From: Methylobacterium aquaticum | Lineage (GTDB): Bacteria; Pseudomonadota; Alphaproteobacteria; Rhizobiales; Beijerinckiaceae | Length of the DNA stretch: 64,000 nt | Assembly: GCF_016804325.1 (NCBI RefSeq) | Contig: NZ_CP043627.1 | Coordinates: 4,647,001 to 4,711,000, forward strand | Direction: 5' to 3' | Shown: positions 7,367-16,131 of the stretch, one piece after another | How positions within the stretch are numbered: the stretch's first letter is position 1 | Layout: every line of letters starts with the position of its first letter | Position numbers and translations under genes: made by a program | Notes under the pieces: generated by a model | Seen by the model: the letters and a program-made list of their open reading frames with translations, nothing else | The model's database searches: none | Told to the model about the DNA's origin: nothing

Positions 7367-7424
7367 GTCGACCAGGTCGGCTGGGCCGGCGGTCAGTGGC
7401 GTCCTCATACCCGCGGGGCGGGGG

Positions 7425-7469
7425 CTTGGCAAGGCTCTCCTTGGCAAGGCTCTCCTTGGCAAGGCTCTC
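7425..7469. repeat. Three perfect tandem copies of a 15-bp unit
   Basis: CTTGGCAAGGCTCTC occurs three times without change at 7425-7439, 7440-7454 and 7455-7469. The period is a multiple of three, so it would add five residues per unit in any frame reading through it. It lies between the tRNA and the TerB gene in sequence that I do not regard as coding. Confidence 0.9.
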
Positions 7470-7656
7470 GACGGGGTCCTCGGCCATGGGGGCGGTCCGC
7501 GATGCCGCGCCGGACCGTCCGGGGATTGAGGCGGCGCAGACCGCGGATGCAGGGCTCGGCGCCGCCGTCAGGCGCCCGGGGCGCTTGACGGTGGGCCGCC
7601 GATTCCGGACCATGGGTCAACCGCAAGTGCCAAGACCTCCTCGCGAAATCCCCGGA

Positions 7657-8139
7657 ATGCCCCTGATCGCCCGCCTTCGCGCCTATGCCGCCGAAATGTT
7701 CGGCACGCCCGCCTCGCCGCCCGACCCGGAGGCGGAGCAGCATCTCGCCGCCGTGACCCTGCTCGTCCACGTCGCGCGGGTCGACGGCACGCTCGCGGCG
7801 GTGGAGCGCGACCGGCTCGCGCGCCTGCTGATCCACCGCTTCGCGCCCACCGAGGCGGGGGCGCGGGCGCTGATCGAGCGGGCGATCAGCTTCGACAACG
7901 AGACCCGCGACGTGGCCGAGCTCGTCGAGCTGATCGGCCGCGACGTGCCGGAGGAGGAACGGCGCGGCCTCCTCGGCCTCGCCTGGGCGGTCGCCGCCGC
8001 CGACGGGCAGGTGCATGAATTCGAGGACGACCTCGTCTGGCGCGTCGGCCAGCTCCTCGGCTTCGACGATGCCGCGATCACCGCCACGCGGGCGGTCGCC
8101 CTGGCGGGGCTGCCGGCGCAGCAGGTGCCGGCCCGGTGA
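7657..8139 (+). CDS. TerB-family protein
   Basis: 160 residues. The body (residues about 25-150) matches the TerB fold: LAAVTLLVHVARVDGTLAAVE, then LLGLAWAVAAADGQVHEFED, both with the DG(x)hxxxE pattern that supplies acidic metal-binding residues on paired helices. TerB proteins are linked to tellurite resistance and membrane stress, but single copies outside ter operons have no clear role. I chose the ATG at 7657 because the family similarity begins there; the frame is open upstream across the tandem repeat. It is followed closely by the amidotransferase gene. Confidence 0.8.
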   Translation: MPLIARLRAYAAEMFGTPASPPDPEAEQHLAAVTLLVHVARVDGTLAAVERDRLARLLIHRFAPTEAGARALIERAISFDNETRDVAELVELIGRDVPEEERRGLLGLAWAVAAADGQVHEFEDDLVWRVGQLLGFDDAAITATRAVALAGLPAQQVPAR

Positions 8140-8146
8140 TTCGGCG

Positions 8147-8902
8147 ATGGTGAGTTCCGTCGTGATGCCGGAGCCCGGACGCCGGCCCGTGCTGCTGGTC
8201 CTGCACCAGGAGCAATCCACCCCCGGCCGCCTCGGCCGGCTGCTCCAGGAGCGCGGCTACCCCCTCGACATCCGCCGCCCCCGCTTCGGCGACCCGCTGC
8301 CGGAGACGATGCGGGACCATGCCGGCGCGGTGATCTTCGGCGGGCCGATGAGCGCCAACGACCCCGACGCCTTCGTGCGCCGGGAGATCGACTGGATCGA
8401 GGTGCCCCTGCGCGAGGAGCGCCCGTTCCTCGGCCTGTGCCTCGGCGCGCAGATGCTGGCGAAGTGCCTCGGCGCCACGGTCTGCGCCCATCCCAAGGGG
8501 CGGGCCGAGATCGGCTACTATCCCCTGCTGCCGACCGAGGCGGGGCGCGACTTCGCCGGCGAGATCGGCCAGCCCTGGCCGTCCCACGTCTATCACTGGC
8601 ACCGGGAGGGCTTCACCTGCCCGTCCGGCGCCGACACGCTCGCCACCGGCGACGATTTTCCGACCCAGGCGATCCGGGTCGGGCCGTCGGCCTTCGGCCT
8701 GCAGTTCCACCCCGAGGTCACCCACGCGATGATCTGCTGCTGGACCGTGCGGGCCGCCGAGCGCCTGCGCCTGCCCGGCGCGCAGGACCGGGCGCGGCAG
8801 ATCGAGGGCCGGTTCATGCATGACGGCCGCGTGGTGGCCTGGCTCGACGCCTTCCTCGACCACTGGCTCGCCGGGACGGGGAGCCCGCAGGCCGCATCAT
8901 GA
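8147..8902 (+). CDS. Class I glutamine amidotransferase-like protein
   Basis: About 251 residues. The central part has the GATase nucleophile elbow LGLCLGAQML, with the catalytic Cys, and the later FGLQFHPEVTH with the His and Glu of the triad. The N-terminal part (VIFGGPMSAND) also fits. Stand-alone GATase1 proteins of this kind (GuaA-like) hydrolyse glutamine or gamma-glutamyl compounds; the substrate is unknown. Neither possible start (ATG 8147 or ATG 8165) has a strong ribosome site. The stop overlaps the lrgA-like start by four bases, so the three genes are probably co-transcribed. Confidence 0.85.
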   Translation: MVSSVVMPEPGRRPVLLVLHQEQSTPGRLGRLLQERGYPLDIRRPRFGDPLPETMRDHAGAVIFGGPMSANDPDAFVRREIDWIEVPLREERPFLGLCLGAQMLAKCLGATVCAHPKGRAEIGYYPLLPTEAGRDFAGEIGQPWPSHVYHWHREGFTCPSGADTLATGDDFPTQAIRVGPSAFGLQFHPEVTHAMICCWTVRAAERLRLPGAQDRARQIEGRFMHDGRVVAWLDAFLDHWLAGTGSPQAAS

Positions 8903-9282
8903 TCCTCAGCCTGACCCTTCTGCTGCTCTGCCAGCTCGCCGGCGAGATCCTGGCCCGCGCCTTCGCGCTGCCGGTCCCGGGCCCGGTGGTCGGCATGGCC
9001 CTGCTCCTCGCGGTGCTCGCCTTGCGCGACCGGCGGCCCGGCGGGCTGCCGGCGCCGCTGACCGACGGCACGCTGGAGCGCACCGGCAAGGGACTGCTCG
9101 CCCATCTCTCGCTGCTGTTCGTGCCGGCGGGCGCCGGGGTGATCGGCCGGCTCGACGTGCTGGCCGCCCACGGCCTTGCGCTTGCGGTCTCGCTCGTGGT
9201 CTCGACGGCGGTCGCCCTCGTCGCCACGGTGCTGACCTTCTCCACCGTCGCCAAGTTCGTCGCCAAGCGGACCGGGCGATGA
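8899..9282 (+). CDS. CidA/LrgA family membrane protein
   Basis: 127 residues with four hydrophobic segments and the family motifs PVPGPVVGMALLL near residue 26 and LLFVPAGAGVI near 70. LrgA/CidA proteins are small holin-like membrane proteins that act with LrgB/CidB and affect murein hydrolase export, or in other species pyruvate transport and programmed lysis. The start overlaps the amidotransferase stop (ATGA) and the stop overlaps the lrgB start (ATGA), a clear two-gene unit. Confidence 0.9.
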   Translation: MILSLTLLLLCQLAGEILARAFALPVPGPVVGMALLLAVLALRDRRPGGLPAPLTDGTLERTGKGLLAHLSLLFVPAGAGVIGRLDVLAAHGLALAVSLVVSTAVALVATVLTFSTVAKFVAKRTGR

Positions 9283-9995
9283 CCGGGGATTTCGCCCTCT
9301 GGGTGTTCCTGTCGCGTACGCCGCTCCTGTGGCTCACCGTGACGCTCACGGCCTACGTCGTCGCCGACCGGGTCTCCGCCGCCACCGGGCGCCACCCCCT
9401 GGCGAACCCGGTGCTGCACGCGATCTGGATGGTCGGCCTGGTGCTGGTCGTCACCCGCACGCCCTACTCGGTGTATTTCGAGGGCGCGCAGTTCGTGCAC
9501 TTCCTGCTCGGCCCCGCCACGGTGGCGCTGGCGATCCCGCTCTACGAGCACCGCAAGACCGTGACGCGGGTCCTGGTGCCGATGCTCGCCGCGCTTCTCG
9601 TCGGCTCCACCGCCGCCCTCGTCACCGGCATCGGCACGGCGAAGCTCCTCGGCGTGCCGGACCCGATCCTGATCGCGCTGGCGCCGAAATCCGTCACCGC
9701 CAGCGTCGCCATGGGCATCACCTCGGCGCTCGGCGGCGACCCGACGCTGACCGCCGTGCTGGTGATCCTCACCGGCATCCTCGGCGCCATCATGGTGACG
9801 CCGCTCCTCGACCGTCTCGGCATCACGGATTACCGCGCCCGCGGCTTCGCGGCGGGGCTCGCCGCCCACGGCATCGGCACCGCCCGGGCCTTCCAGGTCA
9901 GCGAGGTCGCCGGCACCTTCGCGGGCATCGCCATGGGCCTCAACGCCTTTCTCACCGCGGTGCTGGTGCCGCTGGCGCTGGGATTCCTGCGCTAA
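9279..9995 (+). CDS. LrgB/CidB family membrane protein
   Basis: 238 residues, a normal length for LrgB. It shows the conserved LALAPKSVTASVAMGI-like segment (ALAPKSVTASVAMGITSALGG, residues about 128-148) and AHGIGTARAF near 195, with about seven hydrophobic segments. It works as the partner of the LrgA protein encoded just upstream. The 3' end overlaps the convergent FolC-type gene by four bases, so there is no room for a separate terminator between them. Confidence 0.92.
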   Translation: MTGDFALWVFLSRTPLLWLTVTLTAYVVADRVSAATGRHPLANPVLHAIWMVGLVLVVTRTPYSVYFEGAQFVHFLLGPATVALAIPLYEHRKTVTRVLVPMLAALLVGSTAALVTGIGTAKLLGVPDPILIALAPKSVTASVAMGITSALGGDPTLTAVLVILTGILGAIMVTPLLDRLGITDYRARGFAAGLAAHGIGTARAFQVSEVAGTFAGIAMGLNAFLTAVLVPLALGFLR

Positions 9996-11287
9996 GCCTG
10001 CGTCGATCCCCGCAACGCCCCGACGAGGTGGAGCGAGCCCGTCACCAGAAGCCAGCCGCCGCGCGCCGCCGCGAGGTCCGCCGCCTGGGCGAGGCCGGCC
10101 TCCGGGGTCGCCATCGCCTCGGCCTCCAGACCCGCGGCGGCGGCGAGCGCCCGGAGCGCAGCGGCGCCGTGGCCGCGCCGCTCCGGCATCTCGGTGCAGA
10201 CGACCGCCTCGGCGGACCGGGCGAGCGCCGAGAGGAAGCCCGCCGCATCCTTGTCCGCCGCCATCGCCACGAGCGCGATGCAGGGGCCGGAGAGGTCGGG
10301 CGCGCGGGCGAGGTCGCGCAGGACCGCCGCGAGGTTGAACGGGACGTGGGCGCCGTCGAGCACCACCGGCACCGGGCCGGCCGCCGTTGGAATCGTCCGC
10401 CGTTCGAGCCGCCCGGGCAGGCGGGCGCCGGCACGGGCTTCCGCGTCGAGGAGAGCGGCGCGCAACGGGAGGCAGTCGCGCCCGCGCGCGCCGCGGCGGC
10501 CGAGATGGTCGAGGACGAGGCCGGCGAGGGCCGCGTTCTCCTCGGCGATCGGGGCGCCCGGCGGGATCGCCGGCCGCAGGATCGGGCATGCGAGCGCGGC
10601 GGCGCGGGCGGCGGCGACCGCCCCGGCCTCGTCGTCGGGGTCGAGCGTGGTGACGAGGGCCGCCCCGGGCTTGAGGATGCCGACCTTCTCGGCCGCGATG
10701 GCCGCGCGGGTCTGCCCCAGAATTTCGGTATGTTCGAGGCCGACATTGGTGACGACCGCAACCTCGCCATCCACCGCATTGGTCGAATCGAGGCGCCCGC
10801 CGAGCCCGACCTCGATCACCGCCCAGTCGAGCCCGGCCTCGCCGAAGATCGCGAGGCCGGCGGCGGTCAGCACGTCGAACCAGGTCGCGTCCGCGCCCGC
10901 CGTGCCGTCGCGGCGCGCCGCCTCGTGGGCGTCGAGCGCCCGGGTCAGCGCCCGCGCGAGGGCGGCATCCGCGACCGGCCGGCCCTGGAGGCAGACCCGC
11001 TCGGTCACCGATTCGACGTGGGGCGAGGCGTAGCGTCCGACCCGGAGGCCCGCCCGCATCAGCCCGGCCTCGATCAGCGCGCAGACCGAGCCTTTGCCCT
11101 TGGTGCCGCCGACATGGATCACCCGCAAGGAGGCCTGCGGCGCGCCGAGCCGGGCCAGCAGGTCGCGCATCGGAGCGAGCCCGACCCGCATCCCGCCCCG
11201 CGGCCGCTTCTCCCAGTCGGTCAGGCGGTCGAGGCGGTCCAGGGTGGCGGGCAGGGGAGACGGGTCGGAGAGCGGGGGCGAGAACAT
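9992..11287 (-). CDS. folC: Folylpolyglutamate synthase/dihydrofolate synthase family ligase
   Basis: 431 residues from ATG 11287; a GTG at 11296 would add three. The Mur-ligase P-loop is HVGGTKGKGSVCALIE, slightly unlike the usual GTNGKGS. It is followed by RYASPHVES and by VIEVGLGGRLDSTNAV, the signature of the FolC family. Such enzymes add glutamate to dihydropteroate or folates. The altered P-loop and stand-alone position suggest this may be a second, divergent FolC-like ligase rather than the main FolC. It reads away from the Lrp-type regulator and converges with lrgB. Confidence 0.85.
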   Translation of the reverse strand: MFSPPLSDPSPLPATLDRLDRLTDWEKRPRGGMRVGLAPMRDLLARLGAPQASLRVIHVGGTKGKGSVCALIEAGLMRAGLRVGRYASPHVESVTERVCLQGRPVADAALARALTRALDAHEAARRDGTAGADATWFDVLTAAGLAIFGEAGLDWAVIEVGLGGRLDSTNAVDGEVAVVTNVGLEHTEILGQTRAAIAAEKVGILKPGAALVTTLDPDDEAGAVAAARAAALACPILRPAIPPGAPIAEENAALAGLVLDHLGRRGARGRDCLPLRAALLDAEARAGARLPGRLERRTIPTAAGPVPVVLDGAHVPFNLAAVLRDLARAPDLSGPCIALVAMAADKDAAGFLSALARSAEAVVCTEMPERRGHGAAALRALAAAAGLEAEAMATPEAGLAQAADLAAARGGWLLVTGSLHLVGALRGSTQA

Positions 11288-11528
11288 CGGCGTCACGGGT
11301 CACCCGTCGAGCGGTGCGGGGAGGGTGCCCAGGCGAGCGGCAGCGACGTCCCGCGCTCCCCGGTGGTTGGACCACCTTGAACCTCGCCAGTCACGCGGGA
11401 CAGCCCCCCATAAGAGACGAGCCGGCGGCGGGCAACCGACGCTCGTTCGCCGTCGCGTCACCTTGTGCCGGCCCCGGCGGGCGGGTACTCACCGGGGCTC
11501 CCTCCCGCCGCCAGGATCGCCCGCCACC

Positions 11529-12011
11529 TTGCCCGCCCGCCTCGACGCCATCGACTGGGCGATCCTCCGGGAGCTGCAGGCCGACGGCTCCATCACCAAC
11601 GTGGAGCTGGCCCGCCGCGTCGGCCTGTCGGCGCCGCCCTGCCTGCGCCGGGTCCGGGCGCTGGAGGAGGCCGGGATCATCCGCGGCTACCGCGCCCTGC
11701 TGGAGCCGAAGGCGCTGGGCTACGAGGTGGTGTGCTTCGCCATGGTGCAGCTCGCCGCGCAGGGCCAGGCGGAGCTCGCCGCCTTCGCGGCGCAGATGCG
11801 CGACTGGCCGATGGTGCGGGAATGCTGGACGCTCTCGGGCGAGACCGATTTCCTGCTCAAATGCGTCGCGCCGAATCTCGGCGCCTTCCAGCAGCTCGTC
11901 GGCCATCTGACCGGCCTGCCCAACGTGCGCACCGTGCGGACCGCGCTCGCCCTCGACCAGATCAAGGACGAGCCGATCGCACCCCTCGACGGAGCCGCGC
12001 CGGACGCGTGA
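11529..12011 (+). CDS. Lrp/AsnC family transcriptional regulator
   Basis: 160 residues from a TTG at 11529, chosen because the conserved domain starts at once (PARLDAIDWAILRELQADG). The winged helix is residues about 4-55 (SITNVELARRVGLSAPPCLRR), and the C-terminal RAM/ligand-sensing domain runs about 65-150 (MVRECWTLSGETDFLL). Such proteins sense amino acids and regulate amino-acid metabolism or export. No ideal ribosome site is visible, so the exact start is uncertain. It is divergent from the FolC-type gene with about 240 bases between, which would hold its promoter. Confidence 0.88.
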   Translation: MPARLDAIDWAILRELQADGSITNVELARRVGLSAPPCLRRVRALEEAGIIRGYRALLEPKALGYEVVCFAMVQLAAQGQAELAAFAAQMRDWPMVRECWTLSGETDFLLKCVAPNLGAFQQLVGHLTGLPNVRTVRTALALDQIKDEPIAPLDGAAPDA

Positions 12012-12263
12012 CGACGCGGCCGCTCGCGCCGCCTGCGTACAATTTAACCGTGAAGACTGCCTGTTGACGCCAGTCATGCCCGCGAATGAAGGTATGGTGA
12101 CGGCCGCGTTAGGCTATGATCCCGACGTGGAGCGACAATCCATCCGGACCGCCCCGACACGGCAATGAAACTTGAAGTTGTCGCAGTGAATGAAGATCGC
12201 GCGCGCGAGGTGCAATCCGACAGACACTCTTCGAGATGATTGCCCGATTTCCGAGACAGAGGG

Positions 12264-12668
12264 ATGACGATGCCTGACCGCCGAGACTCTCGTCGTCGTG
12301 ACCCCGATCGTCATGAGCCTCTCCGGCGAACGCCGTCACCGTCGCGGCGGGATCCGGATCGATCCCGGGAAGCGGCTCCCGGTGAGACGCCTGGCGCGAC
12401 CGCACTCGATCCGGTCAGCCTGTTCGCGGTTCCGATCGGGCGGACGACGAGCCCGCCGGGCGATCCCGTGCCGGTCACGCAGACGCTCTACCGCACCCCG
12501 GACCAGGGCTACGCGATCCGTACCTGCCTGCATCTCGGGAGCGATCCGACCTGCGACGTGATGATCTACGCCGACGAGGCGGCCTTGCGCGAGGCCCTGT
12601 CGGCCGGCGCCGACGGCCTCGACCAGGCATTGCTCGCTGCGGCGGGGCTGGACCGGAATGGGGTGTGA
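12264..12668 (+). CDS. Hypothetical protein with basic N-terminus
   Basis: 134 residues from ATG 12264 (AGAGGG 3 bases upstream); ATG 12270 is an alternative. The first 40 residues are very rich in R, D, S and P (RRDPDRHEPLRRTPSPS) and probably disordered. The second half (residues about 60-130) looks folded: SLFAVPIGRTTSPPGD, YRTPDQGYAIRTCLHLG and a helical tail EAALREALSAGADGLDQALL. I recognise no family. It stands alone between the Lrp gene and a repeat cluster. Confidence 0.55.
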   Translation: MTMPDRRDSRRRDPDRHEPLRRTPSPSRRDPDRSREAAPGETPGATALDPVSLFAVPIGRTTSPPGDPVPVTQTLYRTPDQGYAIRTCLHLGSDPTCDVMIYADEAALREALSAGADGLDQALLAAAGLDRNGV

Positions 12669-12769
12669 GGCTGAGATAGTGACGGTACTCGTCCGAACCC
12701 TCCCCCTCTGCGGGCTAGCGTATTCACACATCTCGGTCTGAGTGCTTTCCCCTTTGGAGGTAGCGCGCC

Positions 12770-13020
12770 TCTCCTCCCCAGGCGATCTCGGGCTTGCCCG
12801 AGATCGCTCAAGCTTGTGGGGAGGAGTTGGAGGTGGGGGTGGTGCCGGAGAAGCCTGAGCGGTGCCTTCTGCACCACCCCCACCCCTGACCCCTCCCCAC
12901 AAGGGGGAGGGGAAAGAACGTGACACTCACCCCTACCTCTCTCCCACACGGGAAAGGGGATCCCACGCTTGATTCTTAAAGGGATTCTACCCGGGCAGCC
13001 CCGCTCTCTGCGGGAAGGGG
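12770..13020. repeat. Cluster of nested palindromes in the 12669-13044 gap
   Basis: This gene-free stretch of 376 bases holds stacked inverted repeats. There is a perfect 12-bp stem GCGATCTCGGGC / GCCCGAGATCGC (12782-12793 with 12796-12807), and a larger unit 12814-12902 whose arms run TTGTGGGGAGG...GGTGGGGGTGGTGC and back. Then 12921-13020 is related to the sequence at 21424-21510 (CTCTCCCACACGGGA, GATCCC-CGCTTG, CCGGGCAGCCC). I see no gene here. Confidence 0.85.
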
Positions 13021-13044
13021 TCGCGCGCGCTCGACAGGCTCGCC

Positions 13045-14145
13045 TCACGCCACCGACGCCAACCCCGCCCGATACGCCTCGACCGCGCGCGCCAGAGAGA
13101 CATCCGGCAGCGCCCGCTCCGCCGCCTCCCGCAGGCGCGCCCGCCCTCCGGGATCGTCGAGGAGCGCCAGCGTCGTGCCCGCCCAGTCCGCGACATCCAG
13201 CGGCCGCACCGTGCCGCAGCCGCGGGCCTCCAGCAATTCGCGGGCGGCGCCCGAATGGGGCGAGGCGAGGACGGCGGTGCCGCTCTGCAACGCCTCGTTG
13301 ACCACGATGCCCCAGACGTCGCCGCGGCTCGGGAACAGCAGCAGCCGGGCGGAGGTATGGGCCTCGGCCAGGGCCGATTGCGCGAGGTAGCCGTCGAACC
13401 GGGCCGGGATGCCGGCCTCGTCAAGGCGCGCCGCCATCTCGGCGCGGAGCGGGCCATCGCCGGCCACCCGCACCCGCAACGGGCGCCCGGCGGCGGCGCA
13501 GGCCCGCATCACGTCGGTGAAGAACCGCGCGCCCTTCACCTCCTCGTTGAGGATGCCGCAGAACAGGACGTCGTAGGGCCGGGTCTCGGGATCGGGCAGG
13601 GGCGGCGCGGGCTCCCAGGCCGGGAAGAGCGGTGCGCGGTGGATTCTCTCGGGGGCGAGCCCGTAGGAGGAGAGCAAAGTCCGGCTGCCCTCGCTCGCGG
13701 CGAGGCCGAAGGCGGCGCCCGGCACGATCACCCGGCGCAAGACGCGGTGCGCCGCGGACCGGGCGCCGGGATCGGTCTCCGGTACCCCGTCGGTCCGGAT
13801 CGCGTAGGGGATGCGCAGGGCCCGGGCGGTCAGCGCTGCCATCGCCATGGTGGGCGAGAAGTCGTTGAGGATCACCGCCGAGGGCCGCATTTGCGCGAGG
13901 CGCGGGACGACGCTCGGATTGACGTAGAGGTTGCGGACCGCGTCGCGGTGCCAGCGCAGGCCCGGCAGCACGGCGAAGCGGTAGCCGTCCGCCGCCGCCA
14001 GGTCCCATTGCCGGGCGGGCTCCCGGGCCGCGCAGGCGAGCACGGTGAGCGGCCGGTCGAGGGCGGCGGCGAGCGCCCGGTACAGCACCTGGGTGTAGGG
14101 GGCGAGCGCGCCGGTCACCACCACGACGGGACGCTCAGCGGGCAC
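13045..14145 (-). CDS. Glycosyltransferase, GT-B fold (group 1)
   Basis: 366 residues, normal for GT4-like enzymes. The N-terminal Rossmann domain begins VVVVTGALAPYTQVLYRAL. The C-terminal donor-binding domain has LFCGILNEEVKGARFF near residue 195 and the diagnostic LLLFPSRGDVWGIVVNEALQSG with the E-x7-E region near 275-295. It would transfer a sugar from a nucleotide donor to a growing lipid-linked glycan on the cytoplasmic face. It overlaps the deacetylase gene by 11 bases on the same strand, so both are probably made together for the adjacent polysaccharide pathway. Confidence 0.88.
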   Translation of the reverse strand: MPAERPVVVVTGALAPYTQVLYRALAAALDRPLTVLACAAREPARQWDLAAADGYRFAVLPGLRWHRDAVRNLYVNPSVVPRLAQMRPSAVILNDFSPTMAMAALTARALRIPYAIRTDGVPETDPGARSAAHRVLRRVIVPGAAFGLAASEGSRTLLSSYGLAPERIHRAPLFPAWEPAPPLPDPETRPYDVLFCGILNEEVKGARFFTDVMRACAAAGRPLRVRVAGDGPLRAEMAARLDEAGIPARFDGYLAQSALAEAHTSARLLLFPSRGDVWGIVVNEALQSGTAVLASPHSGAARELLEARGCGTVRPLDVADWAGTTLALLDDPGGRARLREAAERALPDVSLARAVEAYRAGLASVA

Positions 14146-14923
14146 GGGGGGCTCCCATCAGGGCGTCGAGCTCGTGCAGGGGCCATTCCGGCTCGAGGAC
14201 GTGGCGGGGCATCGCGAAAGCATCGTCGGCGCCGGTGGCGACGCCGCGGCGGGTGGTGAAGAAGGTGGTGTAGCCCGCGCCGCGCGCCAGGGCGGGGTCG
14301 CGGCCCGGCCGGTAATCGCGCTCCGCGACGCCCCAGGGGCAGGCGAAGTGCCGGATCGGCCGGCCCAGGGCGGCTTCGAGCGCGGTCCGCGACCCGGCGA
14401 TCTCCCGCTCGGCCTCGGCATCGTCGAGGGTGGCGATGCGGGCGTGGCTCGCGCTGTGCGAGCCGATCTCCATCCCGGCGGCGAGCCAGTCGTCCACCAG
14501 GGCCCGGCCGGCATAGGGGCCGGGTGGGTTCTCCGGGGGGGCATCGAGCCAGTCGCCGACGAGGAACAGGATCGCCGGCACCCCGGCGGCGCGCAGGACC
14601 GGCAAGGCGACCTCGACCGTGTCGGCATAGCCGTCGTCGAAGGTGACGAGGAAGTGCCGCTCCCGCGCGATCTCGCCGGACGACAGGAGCGCCACCGCCT
14701 CGTCCGCCCCGACGAAGCGGCCGTGCCGCTGCAAGAAGGCGACCTGCGCCGCGAACCCGGCGCGATGACGCTCCGGGACGTGGTGGTAGCACAGGGTGTA
14801 GAGGCCCGGCGGGGCATGGGTGAGGCGCCGCCAGCGCGAAAGCCCGCGCAGCAGCAGGGCCCGGACCACGGGATTGTCGCGGGCGAGGGTCTTGAGGGAG
14901 TGCAGCATCCCGTCCGCCACCAT
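14135..14923 (-). CDS. Polysaccharide deacetylase (NodB-homology domain)
   Basis: 262 residues from ATG 14923; ATG 14908 is an alternative start. The NodB motifs are visible: LVTFDDGYADT near residue 80 (catalytic and metal-binding Asp pair), EIGSHSASHARIATL near 135 (metal-binding His residues) and FACPWGVAERD near 180. The family removes N-acetyl groups from GlcNAc-type residues in a polymer. In Caulobacter the comparable enzyme HfsH deacetylates holdfast and makes it cohesive. It is coupled with a glycosyltransferase gene and diverges from the FemAB-flippase-polymerase operon. Confidence 0.88.
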   Translation of the reverse strand: MVADGMLHSLKTLARDNPVVRALLLRGLSRWRRLTHAPPGLYTLCYHHVPERHRAGFAAQVAFLQRHGRFVGADEAVALLSSGEIARERHFLVTFDDGYADTVEVALPVLRAAGVPAILFLVGDWLDAPPENPPGPYAGRALVDDWLAAGMEIGSHSASHARIATLDDAEAEREIAGSRTALEAALGRPIRHFACPWGVAERDYRPGRDPALARGAGYTTFFTTRRGVATGADDAFAMPRHVLEPEWPLHELDALMGAPRAR

Positions 14924-15117
14924 CGAAAAGACGTCCGCCGTAGGTGAGACCGGCCCAGTGCAGGGACAATCCAAGAAAATCACGTAGACCGGGGAAACCC
15001 CGTCGATGGCGGCCGATCGCGCGTGCCGTTCGGCCCGCCGACGGGGGGCGCGGTGCGCCGCTTGCGTCCTGGCGGCATCAGATACGGACGATGTCACATC
15101 CTGGCACGGGACCATCC

Positions 15118-16131
15118 ATGACCAAGACGGAACGTGAGACGGGATTGCGGGTCCTGGCGGTCACCGATGTCCCGACCTGGGACGAAGCCGTGTGGGAGCA
15201 AGCCCGCGGCAGCATTTTCGCGGCGTCGGGCTGGGGTACCTACAAGTCCCGGCGCGGCGCGGCCATCGAGCGGCTGAGCGTCGTCGACGAGAACGGCGAC
15301 GTGATGGGCCTGGCACAGGTGCAGCGCCGCCGCCGCGGCCCGGTCCGGCATTTCTACGTCCAGGGCGGGCCGCTCCTGACCGCGAAGGGCGAGCGCCACG
15401 GCGAGGCCGTCCTGCGCGCGCTCCTCGCCCATCTGGACCTCGGGCCGCTGGATCTGCTGGTGGCGGATGCCAACCGTACCGAGAGCCCAGGCACGGTGCT
15501 GGGCCTGCTGGCGACGGGGTTCCGGCCTGTCACGACCGCCGGCAGGCATACCCTGGAGGTGGACCTCGCCGGCGGCCTCGACGCGGTGCAGGCCGGGATG
15601 GAGCAGCGCTGGCGCAAGGCCCTGCGCAAGGCCGAGCGCAACCCGGCCCTGACGGTGCGCTTCCTCGACGACCCGGCCGAGCGGCTGGCCGCCTTCGACG
15701 CCTTCACGACGATGTATGCCTTGCTCAAGAGCCGCAAGGGCTTCTCGAACGACTTCGATCCCGGAGCCTACCGCGACCTCGCGGCGAACGATCCGCGCCA
15801 CGTCATGCTCGAAGTGCGGGACGGCGAGGAACTGTGCCTGGTGCGGATCGCGCATCTCAGCCGCGACCGCTTCACCGACTTCTTCACCGCCTCGACCGAA
15901 CGGGCCAAGGCGAATGCCGCCGCCTATCTGGCCGTATGGAGCTTCATCCGCCGCGCCGCCGAGGAGGGGTGCCGGATCTTCGATTTCGGCGGCATCGACC
16001 CGGCCGGCAACCGGGGCGTCTACGACTTCAAGCGCGGGCTCACCCGCAACGTCGCGTCGAGCGGGCCGCTCTGGCTCCATGGCCGCCACCGCCTCGTCAC
16101 GGCGGCGGCCGGGGCGGTGCTCGCCCGGTGA
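15118..16131 (+). CDS. FemAB-like/GNAT acyltransferase of polysaccharide locus
   Basis: 337 residues with a duplicated GNAT fold as in FemAB/FemX proteins. Signatures include GSIFAASGWGTYKSRRG near the N-terminus, RWRKALRKAERNPALTV near 165 and the C-terminal FDFGGIDPAGNRGVYDFKRG near 285, the last being the usual FemAB ending. Members near polysaccharide clusters N-acylate amino sugars or peptide groups; Caulobacter HfsK is of this type. I prefer ATG 15118, though ATG 15091 is in frame. It overlaps the flippase gene by four bases, showing a common transcript. Confidence 0.85.
   Translation: MTKTERETGLRVLAVTDVPTWDEAVWEQARGSIFAASGWGTYKSRRGAAIERLSVVDENGDVMGLAQVQRRRRGPVRHFYVQGGPLLTAKGERHGEAVLRALLAHLDLGPLDLLVADANRTESPGTVLGLLATGFRPVTTAGRHTLEVDLAGGLDAVQAGMEQRWRKALRKAERNPALTVRFLDDPAERLAAFDAFTTMYALLKSRKGFSNDFDPGAYRDLAANDPRHVMLEVRDGEELCLVRIAHLSRDRFTDFFTASTERAKANAAAYLAVWSFIRRAAEEGCRIFDFGGIDPAGNRGVYDFKRGLTRNVASSGPLWLHGRHRLVTAAAGAVLAR

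Noticed and set aside
7425..7469. CRISPR-like array
   Set aside because: The three units are directly adjacent with no spacers, and no cas genes are near.
8814..11375. A very long minus-strand open frame of about 850 codons
   Set aside because: It is opposite or out of phase to lrgA, lrgB and folC, and its product is low-complexity Arg/Pro/Gly/Ala. Long spurious frames are usual at this GC content.
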